From assembly GCA_963585895.1 (NCBI GenBank), contig OY757913.1, positions 102,721,971 to 102,785,970 of the forward strand: a DNA stretch of 64,000 bases. The letters run 5' to 3'. Both the position numbers and the translations under genes were made by a program. The notes beneath the pieces were generated by a model. It was not told the origin of the DNA and ran no database searches. It saw only the letters and a list, made by a program, of their open reading frames with translations. Source of the DNA: Sepioteuthis lessoniana. Taxonomy: Eukaryota > Mollusca > Cephalopoda > Myopsida > Loliginidae. Shown one piece after another: positions 10,551-22,134 of the stretch. Position 1 is the stretch's first letter. The number at the start of each line of letters is the position of its first letter.

Positions 10551-11160
10551 CCGGCTGAGGCTGAGGCTGTAGAATACACCGACTGCACCTCTGCAGAGCG
10601 ATAGAACTCTCTACAGTGAGTGTCTTGGATATGACACTAAAAAATCTGATGGTGAGGTTTCAGTAAAGCTGGAGCTTTGGGGAATACAGAGTACACCTTA
10701 ATTGCCATCACTCCCATGTCCACTATGGCCCGGAGTGGTAGCACCTGATAGGATCCTATCAATGGGTCGAATAGAACAAAAATCTATCCTTATGCTAAAC
10801 AAAATTACTTGAAATAAAATTGTTCTGATTTTGAAACAGTGCACTTATGCTAAACTGAATTATTTTAAAGAGAACTGTTTTCACGTGTAAAATACGTACT
10901 AATGCTAAAGTGAAATGTTTGAAATGTAACTACTTTTGGCATTTAACTGTATGTGAAAAATACTATACCTATACTAAACTGAATTGTTTGAATTAGAACT
11001 ATTTACTAAACTGAATTGCTTGAAATAAAAATGTTTTTGACAACTAAACTGTGTACTTATGCTAAATTGAATTGTTTGAAATAGAACTGTTCATTGTATA
11101 AAAACGGGTTTGGCATTAGATATCCTAAAAAGGTTGATATGCCATCAGCCGACCTCAAAA
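10551..11160 (+). repeat. Retroposon family C copy
   Basis: Head, then roughly four array units around AACTGAATTGTTTGAAAT, then the tail with TGGCATTAGATATCC and GGTTGATATGCCATC. It directly abuts the tail of the previous C copy. Confidence 0.75.
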
Positions 11161-11189
11161 AAAAAAAAGTTCAAATAAATAAATAAACA

Positions 11190-11480
11190 ACCAACTGTGG
11201 TCTTTTTGAAGCCTATTTTCTATTCTACTATGTTGGGTTTCATTTGAAAATGCTTATTACATATCTTCTTAATCCAATCTTGTCTCCATTTCTTTTGTGA
11301 AAGAATATGTTGATTCTGGCCCTCATGTCTGCGATTTTGTATTTGTCAGAGCCATCGTTAGAGTTGATTTAGTTGCAGAGTTAGTTTTTTTCATTTCCTC
11401 TGATTCCAATGTGGTTTGGGATCCAGCAGAAGATGATCTCCTTTAAGTCGTATAAGTAGTCTGATTTGTTTAGTAATTTT
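11190..11480 (-). pseudogene. LINE RNase H-domain fragment
   Basis: The minus-strand translation contains IIFCWIPNHIGIRGNEK, matching the conserved W-x-P-x-H-x-G-x-x-G-N-E block of LINE-encoded RNase H, followed after a stop by KIADMRARINIFFHKR, typical of the sequence after that domain. RNase H degrades RNA in RNA-DNA hybrids during retrotransposition. The upstream part is broken by stops. The LINE at 27440 has no such domain, so this is from a different LINE type (I/Jockey-like). Its relation to the decayed sequence beyond the LTRs at 11638-13024 is not clear. Confidence 0.55.
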
Positions 11481-11637
11481 ATTATCGAGGGGTTTTCAAG
11501 TTTGTTTTTTTTTTGCCAGAGTTGTCTCAAATAGATTTAAGCTTGGCACAAATCGGACATTTTTTTTTATATCTCGTATATCTTTAACCAACTTCCTAAC
11601 TCATTGATTCTTTCGTTTTTTCAGCCACTCGTACTAA

Positions 11638-12417
11638 TGTTATGTTTTGACCTTTTGACCCGGCCAAAAATGCCATTCAAGGTGATGCACCGGAAGGAAG
11701 TGACACATTCTAATGGCAGTTATGAGAGGAAATCGCGTAGGCGGAAATTGGCTGATGAAATGGGACGAGCTAAAAAAAAATTCCCATGGTACACTCATAG
11801 ACTGATGCACCGGAAGAGAGTGACCTCTGAACTGCAGGACAGTTATTTCCGCTTGATGACGATCAAATATGCGATTTCAAAGATCGAGTGGGCGTTGAAC
11901 CCTTATATAACTCAGTTGAGTTCGACGAGCCAGTTGAATTGAGTTCCAGTTCCAGTTGAGTTCGACGCCCAGGGGGCCAGTGAAGTTGCCAGTTGAGTTC
12001 CAGACAGTTGGAGACGAGTGTGGTAAGGAAAGCCACACCCGACCGAGGGGGCCCTCGGGAACCCCGATGGAGTTTGCGGTCCAGCGAAGATGCTGATAAG
12101 ATGCAATAAAGAAAGCCAGCATCCAGCTGAGTGGGCCCTAGGCCTCCGGTGGAGCAGCCCTTGAGAACAATAAAGACACAACGTTACGGTCATAACAGTA
12201 GGGTCAAAATATTACAGTTTATGTTCAGTCTCCAGCTCCCTCTCACAGTAAAACCCTTGAACAACCCTTTCGAACCCTTTCAAGAAAGTGAGAGGTAAAT
12301 ATATTTGTAAAGAAGTCTTCCTGCGTCGTTTATTACAGCGTCTGTTATCATTGCGTCGGTATGTATCCAGCATATATATGTATATTTCTGCATGAATCAG
12401 CAGATGACAATATAACA
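11638..12417 (+). mobile_element. Solo LTR, family LTR-2
   Basis: A 780 bp unit starting TGTTATG and ending ATATAACA, with inverted ends, flanked by an exact 4 bp duplication CTAA (11634-11637 and 12418-12421). It carries two GATGCACCGGAAG motifs, a TATA-like CTTATATAACTC and a downstream polyadenylation-like region. It matches the LTRs of the element at 14999-19604. The ORFs inside it (11604-12193) are not conserved between copies and are not genes. Confidence 0.88.
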
Positions 12418-12461
12418 CTAATCCTCAAAACTCTTCTAAGAACGCTTGTTGATTTTAGCAG

Positions 12462-13024
12462 TGTAATATAATGTCCGAGGGATTTCGTTTTATATATCTT
12501 GCCTTTCGGTTTAGTTAGGCTGAGAACCTTTCGTTTAGCGCATCGGTTAGTTAGGTGCAAACATGAGCACAGGTGTTCACGCTCGAGCGGAGCGGACGTG
12601 TCATTCAGAGATGTCACAATAGAAACCCCAGAAAGAAAATATGACCGGGTGATATAAATGATGTCATGCACCGGAAGCGTGCACGGAGGATTTGGCGGAT
12701 TTGGAAAAAAAGTCAGTTAGTTGATTTACTGCCTCGGAAGAAGAAGGTTGACTTTCGCTTGCTCGCCGAGGCCTTGCGGTAGGTGTCGCACGTTGTTTGG
12801 GGCAGATGGAAAAGTCAGCATAGAAAGATGGTATCTCTCTCCTTATGTCAAAAAACCTTTCAACTAAATGGTAATAGAATATTTCATACCTGAACTAAGA
12901 AGTCGTAAGTGTTTTTCGTGTTTCGGGGTTCCTATGTTATCTATGTGCGTTATGGACATTATGAACGTTTTGCGTACCGGTATGAATATGTCTATTTCAC
13001 ATATTCATGTATGGCTATGTAACA
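12462..13024 (+). mobile_element. Solo LTR, family LTR-3
   Basis: A 563 bp copy starting TGTAATATAATG and ending CTATGTAACA. The flanks GCAG (12458-12461) and GCGG (13025-13028) are a 4 bp duplication with one mismatch. It lies only 44 bp from the previous solo LTR. The CRE seen in the other two copies is mutated here to TGATGTCA. Confidence 0.78.
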
Positions 13025-13460
13025 GCGGTGCTTTGGTTTAGATGTTCTCGATTAATGATCTGATTTCCGTTTAATTCAGTATATTTTTCAGGTTCCTGGT
13101 TACTGTTCCTAGGATTTAAATTATGACTGTTATCATTATCCTCTTCATATTCCAAATCTTCCGGCTCCCTAGAAAAGACCAGTAATAAATCGATCTTTTT
13201 GACTTCCGTCATTTTTACACTGTGGGATGTTAAACTAAGTCTCTAGATGATGGGTTCTTTTCTTTTTGTTAATCAAAACTATGTCTGTTCTTCTGACTGG
13301 AATTGGGTGATCCGTTTTTATCTTAAATTCTCAAGAAGGCATTTCATTGTATTGGAAATTTGTCAGTATGGTCAAATTTTAATCGCTTGCAGAATTCTCT
13401 GAGGATTATATTTGCCATCCAGTCATGCCAGGTTTTTAAATTCTTTTAGAATCTTTTTTG
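13025..13460 (-). pseudogene. LINE RT C-terminal domain fragment
   Basis: The minus-strand frames, with several breaks, give H-D-W-M-A near the upstream end, then TDHPIPVRRTDIVLINKKK, resembling the region downstream of the RT core in many invertebrate LINE polyproteins (a D-I-V/I-x-x-N-K-K-x motif), then KIWNMK. Related relics occur at 60480-61260 and 61290-61735. The 65-residue ORF at 13015-13212 is part of this decayed sequence, not a separate gene. Catalytic residues are absent. Confidence 0.45.
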
Positions 13461-13526
13461 GGGTGGGGCAGTTATGGCAAATGAACCCTTGTAGGTTATT
13501 TAATGCCACAGTCTTCTTTACACATA

Positions 13527-14422
13527 CGTGGTGCTTTCAATAAGTTTCCAGACTTTTTGTATAGGTATTCAAAATTGTCATAGACTCTTGAAAATTCAGT
13601 ATATTATTGCCATACATCTTATAAGATGGCTGAGCAATTTTTATGATTCCAGGTTCAAATGAACAGCTACAGAAGCAATTGGAATATACCCTACTAAAGC
13701 CTGATTGTCACAGGCTGGTGATTTTCAAAAATACAATCTAGACGTGAGGACACTTTAGAAGAACGATATGCAATAAAATTCTGTTTTTTAACTTGGAAAA
13801 AATACCACAGAAACGTATTAAAGGCTTCACACTGTTTTTCGACCATCTTACATGAATCGAGCATCAGTTTTTGTGTGGTATAAGAGATTCAAGGAAGGCA
13901 CAAAGTCTGTGAGGGAAGATGAGAGGTGTGGGAGTAGTAAGGAAATCAATACACCAGAGTTGATTGACCAAAGGTTTAGGGTTAGGGTTACTATGTTGAG
14001 GTTTTAAGGTAGTTCAGGAAGAGATTCTGTCGGAGGAGGCCAGCACTCTTCAAACTGGGTCAGTGGAATTTCCACCAGGACAATACAGCAGTCCACAACT
14101 CCGTCCTTGTCACAGACTATTTGACCAAGATGGGCATCAAGACAGTTCCGCACCCTGCCTATAGTCAAAACCTTGCTCCCTGTGACTTTTGGTTATTCCC
14201 TAAGCTCAGAGGCTGTCGTTATGAGACAATTGAGGAGATGAAAGAGGCTGTGACGAAGTTCATTGACACACTCACACAAGAGGACTTCCAGAAGTTGTTG
14301 GAAGAGTACAACAAGTGCATTGCAGCCGGTGATTACTTTCAAGGGGACTAGAGTTTCCTGCGTGTAATATCAATAAATGTGCCCATACGAAAAAAGTCTG
14401 GAAACTTATTTAATGATGTTCG
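13527..14422 (+). mobile_element. Mariner transposon, internally deleted
   Basis: A Tc1/mariner element with a TA target duplication (13525-13526 and 14423-14424). The termini share AATAAGTTTCCAGACTTTTT as inverted repeats, but the outermost ~12 bp differ (CGTGGTGCTTTC against CGAACATCATTA). At about 0.9 kb it is shorter than the usual ~1.3 kb; the transposase centre is missing. Confidence 0.85.
13995..14351 (+). pseudogene. Mariner transposase, C-terminal part
   Basis: The frame is open from about 14000 to the TAG at 14349-14351. It includes the second catalytic aspartate in NFHQDNTAVHN and the third in NLAPCDFWLFPKL, with exactly 34 residues between them, the DD34D spacing of mariner transposases. 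The C terminus ends CIAAGDYFQGD, a family-typical ending. The N-terminal DNA-binding part is at about 13640-13990 in broken frames and the block with the first aspartate is deleted. The enzyme cuts and pastes the element by binding its terminal repeats; this copy cannot be active. Confidence 0.85.
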
Positions 14423-14998
14423 TATATTTTGAGTATATATGATTTCTTAGAAGATCATTATTCGTAACATTTTAAACAAGCTAAATCTCATTGCTTCGCA
14501 CACTGTTAAATGGTTTCAAACATTCTATCCTACAAAAATAGTTTTATATATGGACCGTTGAAAAAGTTGATATTCATGATATAGCAACCCTTGTAAGTAA
14601 GTAATGCCAAATCCTGTTGATAAACATTCATGTATTGAATATATAGATGGTTGCTTGGGTTTTGTGGCATATCAACCATTGTAAGTAATTTAATGCCAAA
14701 TCCACTTTTTGCATATGTATAATATATATATATATAAATTACCAACACATTTTGTAGATACGTTTTAAAAGGAAACTGAGCTCATTCTTTTGTTTACAGT
14801 AAATGTTTTCAAATATTGCTATATAACAGTAACATCAGTCATTTGTTTACTCACATCTAAATTGATTGAATTGTGAGTAAAGTGTTCGCCAATGGTTCGG
14901 GAGACCTGTGTTCCATCCCAGGTTGCGTCATACCAAATACTTTTAAAATGCTACTTGATATCTCCTTGATTAACACTCGGCAATATAAGGTCTGTATC

Positions 14999-15748
14999 TG
15001 TTATATATTGACCTTCGGCCCGGGCAAACATGCCATTCTAAAGTGATGCACCGGAAGGAAGTGACACATTCCAATGGCCAGCAATCGAAAGAGATCGCAT
15101 GGGCGGATTTGGCTGATGAAATGGGACAAGATAAAAGCCTTGATACACTCATAGACTGATGCACCGGAAGAGAGTGACCTCTGAACTGCATGACAGTTAT
15201 TTACGCTTGATGAAAATCAAACATGCCATTCCAAAGATTGAGTGGGAGATTGCGTGAGCGTTGAACTCTTATATAACTCGGTGAAGATAAGAAGACAGAC
15301 AGTTAGAGATCGGACGGAGTTAGAGACGAGATATGGAAGGGAAAGCCACATCAGGCCGAAGGGGCCCTCAGGGCCCCCGATTGAGTTGGGAATCAGAGAC
15401 GTTAGAGACAAGATGTGGTAGGGAAAGCCACCCCTGATGGAGTTTTGGAGACCAGTTGGTGATAAGATGCAGGAAAGAAAGCCATCATCCAGCAGAGAGC
15501 TGGGCCCCTTAGCTCCGGTTGAGCAACCCTGGAGAACGAGAAAGACAGAACGCTGACGGCCATAAGAGTGGGGGTCAATATATATTGCAGTTCTGTTCGA
15601 TCTCCAAATTCCTCTTACAGTAAAACCCTGAGTAACCCTTTTCGAACCCTTACAATAAAGTGAGAGTCTTTTTTCGTCCTTTATCGTTGTGTAGTTGTGA
15701 TTCTTTCTGCATGTATATGCATGTGTATATGCATATGAGTATATAACA
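14999..15748 (+). repeat. 5' LTR of the LARD-like element (family LTR-2)
   Basis: Starts TGTTATATATTGACC and ends GAGTATATAACA. It contains GATGCACCGGAAG twice (15045 and 15158), a TATA-like CTTATATAACTC near 15268 and a poly(A) signal AATAAA at 15654-15659. These give a plausible U3-R-U5 order. Confidence 0.88.
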
Positions 15749-15757
15749 TAAGTGATT

Positions 15758-15775
15758 TGGTGCCCGTGCCACTCA
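15758..15775 (+). promoter_or_regulatory. Candidate primer binding site
   Basis: Nine bases after the 5' LTR is TGGTGCCCGTGCCACTCA. It starts with the TGG expected of a site pairing with a tRNA 3' CCA end. I could not assign the tRNA. Confidence 0.45.
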
Positions 15776-18700
15776 AGTTTCTTCAAGGACTCAGAACAAA
15801 CCTAGTTACCGTACACGACAGTCTTAAGCATCACAACACGACATCAACGAAAAGGACAAAGGAAAATGCTGGAATTGATAGAAGTAAAAGGAAAAAAACA
15901 AGAACAAACCATCAACAAAAAAGAAGGAAAAGGAACAGACTGACGCGAAAAGAACAAAAAAAGGACAAAGGAAGAAACTGCATCATGCTTAATAGAAAGA
16001 AAAAGAAAAGAAAAGAAGAACAAACCAGCAACATAAAGAAAAAAAAAGGAACTGCAAGTAGATCGCTCGTTCAAAATACTTCTATCTCTCTGTCAATGAA
16101 TGTTTGGGTTCGTAAAAAAGGATTTAAGTTGATTATAATGGTGAAAGCGTTAGTTTTAAATGACAAGGGCTTTTCTAGAAGGATAAAATTAGTAATAATT
16201 AAAAATAAATAAATAAATAAATAAAAATTGTGATTACTGCTATGTGTAATATTGTATCGTAGTGAGGGAGAGAAAAAAAAGGGTAAGAAGAAACAAGCAT
16301 TGACTGAGAAAAGGAAAGGCAGAAGTCCGCTGAATGGACAGGGGATCGTGTCATTGTGTCATGCACATGATAGACAGCAATAATAAACAATATTCTTAGG
16401 AATGAAATTTTTTATATAAATAGGTATTTCTGAGTAAAAATTTGTAGTGATGATTGAAAATTAGAATTTCAGTCCAAGATCTGGAATCTCGCATATCGGT
16501 GGTTTGTCCAAGGATTTAGCATATCGGTAGTTAAGACTTTTTGGGCAGGTTTTCATGTTTTGAACTTGTGGATTGGAAGTGTTTTTTGTTGGAGTCTCCC
16601 GGGCGTGGGATCGATTTTAGGTACTGGTAGAAGCCATACAAGGTTTTGTGAAGTTGGGAGAATCGATATTTTCGGTGCTGGTAGAATCAGGCCGGTTTCT
16701 TTGTGGAAGTTGTTGATACCAATTATTGGAGACATGGATATTGTCTCGGACTTGTCGTGGTCCGTGTCGACTGAAAATGGTTTCGCCGTGGGTCTCGCCG
16801 TGGAGGCAGAATAACTAAGAGACAGATGTTTTTTTTGTGTCTGACAACGCAGACAGGTATTTTGTGAGTTTCCCCTGGAGTAGGACTTTGAGATTATTAT
16901 CGGGGAAGATATTTTGAAACAGCGTTTTGGAGATAATTAAGAGATGCGCTGAATTTTGACGGAAGCAGATGTAGCGAAAATTCAGGGATTCGGATTTGGA
17001 ATTGTTTTGAATAGGGAAATGTTGTTGGCTGAATTGATAAAAGTTTTGGTAGCTTTCGAAAAAAAAACACCCCGGATATTTTGTGCAAAAGAAAAAAGAA
17101 AAAAAGAAGAAGAATGCTCGTAAGCTATTGAGAAAGTTTTATTATAAATCAGGCTTAATTTATGGTACAAAAGACTGAAATTGAATAAAATGGGAAGCGA
17201 ACCTATAGTTATTGTATTAAGGTAAAGACAGAAAGAGGTAGATATAAGGTTGGGGAAAAAAGGGACATTAAATGAGCAATTTATTATGAAAAAAAAAAAA
17301 AGAAAAAAAATGAATACAAAAACAAAAACAAAAAGCTACAGGACAATGGAAAAAGGACAGAGAAAAAAAAGAAAAGAAACTTGAACATTGTTTAACACAG
17401 CATATAGAAAAAATAGAAAGAAAGAACGAACATTTTTTAGAAAAATAGACAGTACATAGATTGAAAAAAGACAAAAAGAAAACTGAACATTTGTGAACTG
17501 TGATTGTAAAATTGTTTTGACTTGTTGTAAATTGAAAAAAATTGAGTTTGTTTGAGTTTAAAGGCGACATTAGAATTTTTTTTTTTTCTGTTTCATTTTA
17601 TGAAATTTGACGAAGACCATTAACAGAGGATTTTATACTAGATTTTACTAATTATATTGATTCTAAATTTTTATTTTTTAGAATTTGTGTTTTCGTGGAA
17701 TAGGAAATATTTTTTTTGGGGGGGGTCGGTTTTGACGAATCGTGGGCTGACGAGATTAGGACAGAGATTCATCCAAGTTGTTTTACAGACTGTTGTTGGG
17801 TAGACGGCCAAGAAAGCAATTCTATCAAAGAATTCGCCGGCCCATGAAGCTGTTGAAGGCCAATGGTGGCTACTATATTTCACATTGGATTTTCAAGGAC
17901 GGAATAAAGGCGTGGCCAACTCCAATATTTTGTGGATGATGTCTGAGTCTTTCAGTTACGATGGTGTTTTGGATTCGTGTGTGATTTGGCGAAACGAAAC
18001 GAATCTGGGAAAGGCGAGGTGCCTATATATTTGTAGCAACGAGGATTCCTGATTAAATTGAAAAGAAACCCGGCGTGGGTTTGATCAGGTAAAGCATGTT
18101 TCATCAAGGGCTTGCAAACCAATGGGCTTGGAAACAGAAACTTATTAATGAAAAAAAAAATGGGTAATACATTGCTAAATAAATTTTTTTGCGTGGTTTA
18201 TTTTAGGTGGTTACTGCAGGCGTGTCAGATTGTGATACATTCGGATGTATTGTGATTCTTTTTTCGGGCCATGATTTTTGTAGTTTATGCGGAATGCTTT
18301 GGGCCTTGAAGATATTGTGTTATAGTTTTTGGAATTCCTCGGTTACTCCAGATAGGAACCTGTTGAGTAAAGAACTGGAGTGTGGTCATGAGGAATCCAG
18401 GCAAAATGTGTTGCTGGAATGACCAGGGTCACGGGGTTTGTGACCAGGATCTGGAACCAGAGTATGGTCCTTTTAGGGTTTTGAAATTCTAGGAATTATA
18501 GAGGGCCCGTTGTGTTGGGAGCATAAAAGATGCATCCGTATCGTACCTTGATACACACATGTCAAGATGGCCAACCATGCAAATATCGTAAAACAAATTT
18601 AGATAATAATTAGCCGGGCAAGTGTTACATAAGGAGAAGGTCACCTTCCTAGTAAAATCTTATTTGCTGTGGTTCAAGTGATTCTTTTTGTGTTTTCAGC

Positions 18701-18809
18701 CAATTATTGTACTGGTAAATTATTCTGTAAAATATGCGTGTGAGGGTGATGGAGACGAACGCGAAGAAAATTCCAGATGTGGAATTTTATGAAAAAATTA
18801 AGGGATGAT
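15776..18809 (+). other. Non-coding internal region of the LARD-like element
   Basis: Purine-rich A/G tracts dominate 15830-16060 and 17280-17500. No protein family is recognisable and ORFs on both strands are short and low-complexity. The end just before the 3' LTR (GAAAAAATTAAGGGATGA, 18791-18808) is purine-rich and could be the polypurine tract. Confidence 0.6.
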
Positions 18810-19604
18810 TGTTATATATTGACCTTCGGCCCGGGCAAACATGCCCTTCCAAAGTGATGCACCGGAAGGAAGTGACACATTCCAATGGCCAGTAATCAAA
18901 AGAGATCGCATGGGCGGATTTGACTGATGAAATGGGACAAGGTAAATGCCATGATACACTCATAGATTAATGCACCGGAAGAGTGTGACTTCTGAACTGT
19001 ATGACAGTTATTTCCGCTTGATGACAATCAAACATGCCATTCCAAAGATTGAGTTGGTGATTGAGTGGACGTTGAACTATTATATAACTCGGTCAAGACA
19101 AGAAGTCAGACAGTTAGAGATCGGACGGAGTTAGAGAAAGATGTGGTAGGGAAAGCCACATTTGGTTGAATGGGCCCTCGGGGCCCCCGATTGAGTTGGG
19201 AATCAGAGACGTTGGAGACAAGATGTGGTAGAGGAAGTCACACCCGGCCGAAGGGGCCCTCAGGACCACCGATGGAATTTTGGAGACTAGTTGGTAATAA
19301 GATGCAGAAAAGAAAGCCATCATCCAGCAGAGAGCTGGGCCCCTCGGTCTCCGGTTGAACAACCCTGGAGAACGAGAAAGACAGAACACTGACGGCCATA
19401 AGAGTGGGGGTCAATATATTTTGCAGTTTTGTTCGGTCTCCACCTCCCTCTTTCAGTAAAACCCTGAGTTACCCTTTTCGAACCCTTACAATAAAGTGAG
19501 AGGTACATATTTTTCAAAAGAAGTCTTTCTCGTCCTTAATCGTTATGTCGTTGTGATTTTTTCTGCATGTATATGCATCTGTATATGCATATGAGTATAT
19601 AACA
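18810..19604 (+). repeat. 3' LTR of the LARD-like element (family LTR-2)
   Basis: The 795 bp partner of the 5' LTR. It carries an internal direct duplication of about 80-90 bp around GATGTGGTAG...GGGCCCTC that is only partly present in the 5' LTR and single in the solo LTR at 11638. ORFs across it are not conserved. Confidence 0.88.
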
Positions 19605-19735
19605 TATCGAGGGTAAAGTGTAACAATCCAGGGAAAGGAGTAACGCCCTCCCCTACAACTTGGTGTTGTAGCTATTGAAAAGGGAGCCTTCTGGTCGCCC
19701 TCGACTACGGTCGCCAACTTAAATGGATATACATA

Positions 19736-20029
19736 CATATTTACAACCCCCCCCACCGTTCGGGTAGAATATGACACAAGGTCAATTTTTAAGCAGAGTT
19801 TTACGGGCTTGAATTCAGAATTTTCCTTCTCCTAGAGCAGTTGCCTCACCAAGGCTGAAGAACCTAGTCTACCCTTCTATTAACCCATAGCTGGAGAGAG
19901 AATAATTAGATTCATACCTTTCCCAAGAGTATAAGTGCTATATGAAATGCAATCAGTATTGTCCAGGGTTTGAACTCATGTCGCCGTGTCCATTTCCTAC
20001 GTCGATAACCATTAAACCACGAGCACCTC
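19736..20029 (-). repeat. SINE family A copy with 17 bp target duplication
   Basis: Flanked by TTAAATGGATATACATA (19719-19735 and 20030-20046). It inserted at the 3' edge of the SINE B within the family C host. Confidence 0.92.
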
Positions 20030-20554
20030 TTAAATGGATATACATATATGATTAATGTCATTTGCAAATATGTTAAAAATAATTTGTTTGAACATTTTTA
20101 TTGCTATTGTTTTTAGTGAATTAAATGATTTCAATTATTGCTATCTAACACTTATGATTTTATTTAATATTAATCATTGGTTTGCCCTCAATGAAGAAGT
20201 TCCAAGTATTGCTATGTATAACTAATGAATCAATTAAAAATCAGACATTTATTTGCACACAGTTTAATGATCAAACAATCCTTTTTCTAACAATTCAATT
20301 TAGCATAAATTATTTGTTCAAATATCCAACAATTCTAATTGACCCATGGGAAGGTTCCTCTCAAGAGGTACCACTCCTGGTCAGAGTTAGCCAGGGTGCG
20401 ATGGCAATGAAGGTCCACTATGCATTCCCCAAAGATCCAGGATTACTGGAGCCTCCCCACCTGATTATTTAGTGTCATATCCAGGATATTCGCAGTGAGG
20501 AGGGTCCGACTTCTCTGCAGAGATACAGTAGGTGTATTCTACTGCCCCAACTAA

Positions 20555-21015
20555 CTAGGATCCTTTTGTGTCAATTTGCTGCATTTGCATATCATATGAT
20601 TAACTCTTTCATTTTTCTTATCACATAGCCAGCATTTTCAATTCTGTGTATCATTCATTTTTGCTTTGATCTAATTTGTCTATATGGCATTATTTTCTGC
20701 AGTTAATAATAGACTTTCAGTTTCTCACTTTAGATTATCCATTCATAGCCATGCCAAGTTTATCTACCATGAAATATTCTTAGTTTTGTGCTCGAAGTAT
20801 CAATATAGATCTTTTTCTTCTCGTTTTCCTAGATTTTATTATGGTGGTTGTCTTGTCATTAATGTTATTGGCCACTGTAATCAATATTTATTCTTCTAGT
20901 ATATTATTCGATTCCTTGAATTGCTGTATTCACTCAAGCCTCAAAATTGGCGAGAACTATTTTTCCTTTTTTTCTCGATACATTAGTCCTATCAATGACA
21001 TCTCACGGCTATAAA
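20555..21015 (-). pseudogene. LINE RT C-terminal fragment
   Basis: Minus-strand translation near 20650-20560 gives CWLCDKKNERVNH and CSKLTQ, the C-x-x-C...H...C-type knuckle found after the RT core in many invertebrate LINEs. The rest (to about 21015) is similar at DNA level to the region 60840-61260, also minus strand, and is full of stops. It sits directly beside the head of a family C element. Confidence 0.45.
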
Positions 21016-21057
21016 GCCTTTTGCATTGTTATCTATTTTCTTTGTTCTATAGTCCAT

Positions 21058-21345
21058 GCCCGTGGTGTAATGGTTATCGTCGTAGAAGATGGACACGGCG
21101 ACACGAGTTCAAATCCTGGACGAGACTCATTGCATTTCACATAGCACTAATAGCCTTGGGAAAGGTATGAATCCAATTATTCTCCCTCCAGCTATGGGTA
21201 AATTGCAGGACAGACTGTTTTCTTCAACCTTGGTGAGGCAACTAGTCTAGGAGAAGGAAAACTCTGAATTTAAACCTGTTAAATTCACTTAAAAATTGAC
21301 CTTGTGTCATATCCTACCCAAGCGGAGGGGTTGGTAAATATGATA
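21058..21345 (+). repeat. SINE family A copy
   Basis: Full-length plus-strand copy from GCCCGTGGTGTAATGGTTA to the GGAGGGGTTGGTAAATA tail. No clear target duplication found. Confidence 0.8.
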
Positions 21346-22134
21346 ATCGATATTTCTGAGCCCCACTTTTGTCCATTTTGAGAAAGGTCTAGGATATCTT
21401 AAAAGAAGGATGGCAAAAACATTAATTCTTTTGATTCCTGTGAGAGAATTTGATTGCCAGGAGTTTCATTTTTTTTCCTGAGGAACTCCTTTCTTTTACT
21501 AACCCACTTTTCCAATGGGTAGACGTTCTATGGCCAAATTTTAATCAATTTAAAAGCAACCCAACGAAAGACAAATATCGCAGCGATATTTTTTATCAGA
21601 GCAATAGATAAAAAAGTATCTAACTTAGAGAATGAGACAATTTGCAGTCCAATTTGCAATTGAATGGTGACTTTTTGGATTCTGAATCTGGCCATTACAT
21701 AATGTTGTGGTCAAGGGGAGGTTCAAATGATGACACAACACAGAAATAAGGGATAAGAAATATATTGAAAGAAAATAGTACATACACAAACGATACCTGG
21801 GAGAAATACCTCCTCAGCTTAACAATCATGAATAATACCGCTCTTAGTAACGGCTCGCGGAGACTTGATTGAGACAGAATCAAGACTAAGTCTGAGACTG
21901 AGACTGCGCAGAAGAGAGCTCAGTTTGTATATGTCACATGAGGAAGAGTCCATCTATAGTGGATAACCCAACACATAATCTTTTTAGTTATCCAAATTCT
22001 TTATATATATGAGATAATTCTGAAATCTGAATTAAGATTATAAACTCCATTCTATACATAAGCCTCTGTATTATCAGGCTACCACAAGAATAATGTCGTA
22101 TTCATCAAACTTTTCTGATATACGTGTTTCTTAG
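21346..22134. other. No recognised gene or repeat
   Basis: Unassigned AT-rich sequence. The ORF at 21695-21883 (minus) is not credible. Confidence 0.4.

Larger units (their letters stand above)
14999..19604 (+). mobile_element. Non-coding LTR retrotransposon (LARD-like)
   Basis: Two direct LTRs (14999-15748 and 18810-19604) flank 3.06 kb of internal sequence. The 4 bp duplication TATC (14995-14998 and 19605-19608) interrupts a SINE B, which confirms both ends. The internal part has no Gag, protease, RT or integrase similarity in any frame; the longest ORF (15757-16212) is a Lys/Arg-rich low-complexity frame. This is the structure of a large non-autonomous LTR derivative that depends on a partner's proteins. 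The LTRs differ by many substitutions and an internal tandem duplication that is complete only in the 3' copy, so the insertion is old. Confidence 0.85.
14872..19718 (+). repeat. SINE family B copy split by an LTR element
   Basis: The 5' half (14872-14998: tRNA-like head to CAATATAAGGTCTGTATC) and the 3' half (from 19605: TATCGAGGGTAAAGTG to the GACTACGGTCGCCAAC tail) form one SINE B when the LTR element and one TATC are removed. Confidence 0.85.
14640..20550 (-). repeat. Retroposon family C copy expanded by nested insertions
   Basis: Minus strand: head at 20550-20340 (TCTCTGCAGAG palindrome and TAGAATACACCTACTG), array pieces at 20340-20047 and 14870-14711, and hairpin tail at 14710-14640. 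Inside it are SINE B (14872-14998 plus 19605-19718), the LTR element 14999-19604 within that SINE, and SINE A (19736-20029). The core element is only about 0.7-0.8 kb without them. Confidence 0.6.

Noticed and set aside
13972..13992. Two TTAGGG-like units resembling telomeric repeat
   Set aside because: They lie inside the mariner transposase sequence (codons for RVRVTM) and a similar stretch recurs on the minus strand of the copy at 40409. They are coding sequence, not an interstitial telomere.
15757..16212. 151-residue Lys/Arg-rich ORF, possibly a Gag remnant
   Set aside because: It is low-complexity, begins inside the candidate primer site, and has no zinc knuckle or capsid pattern.
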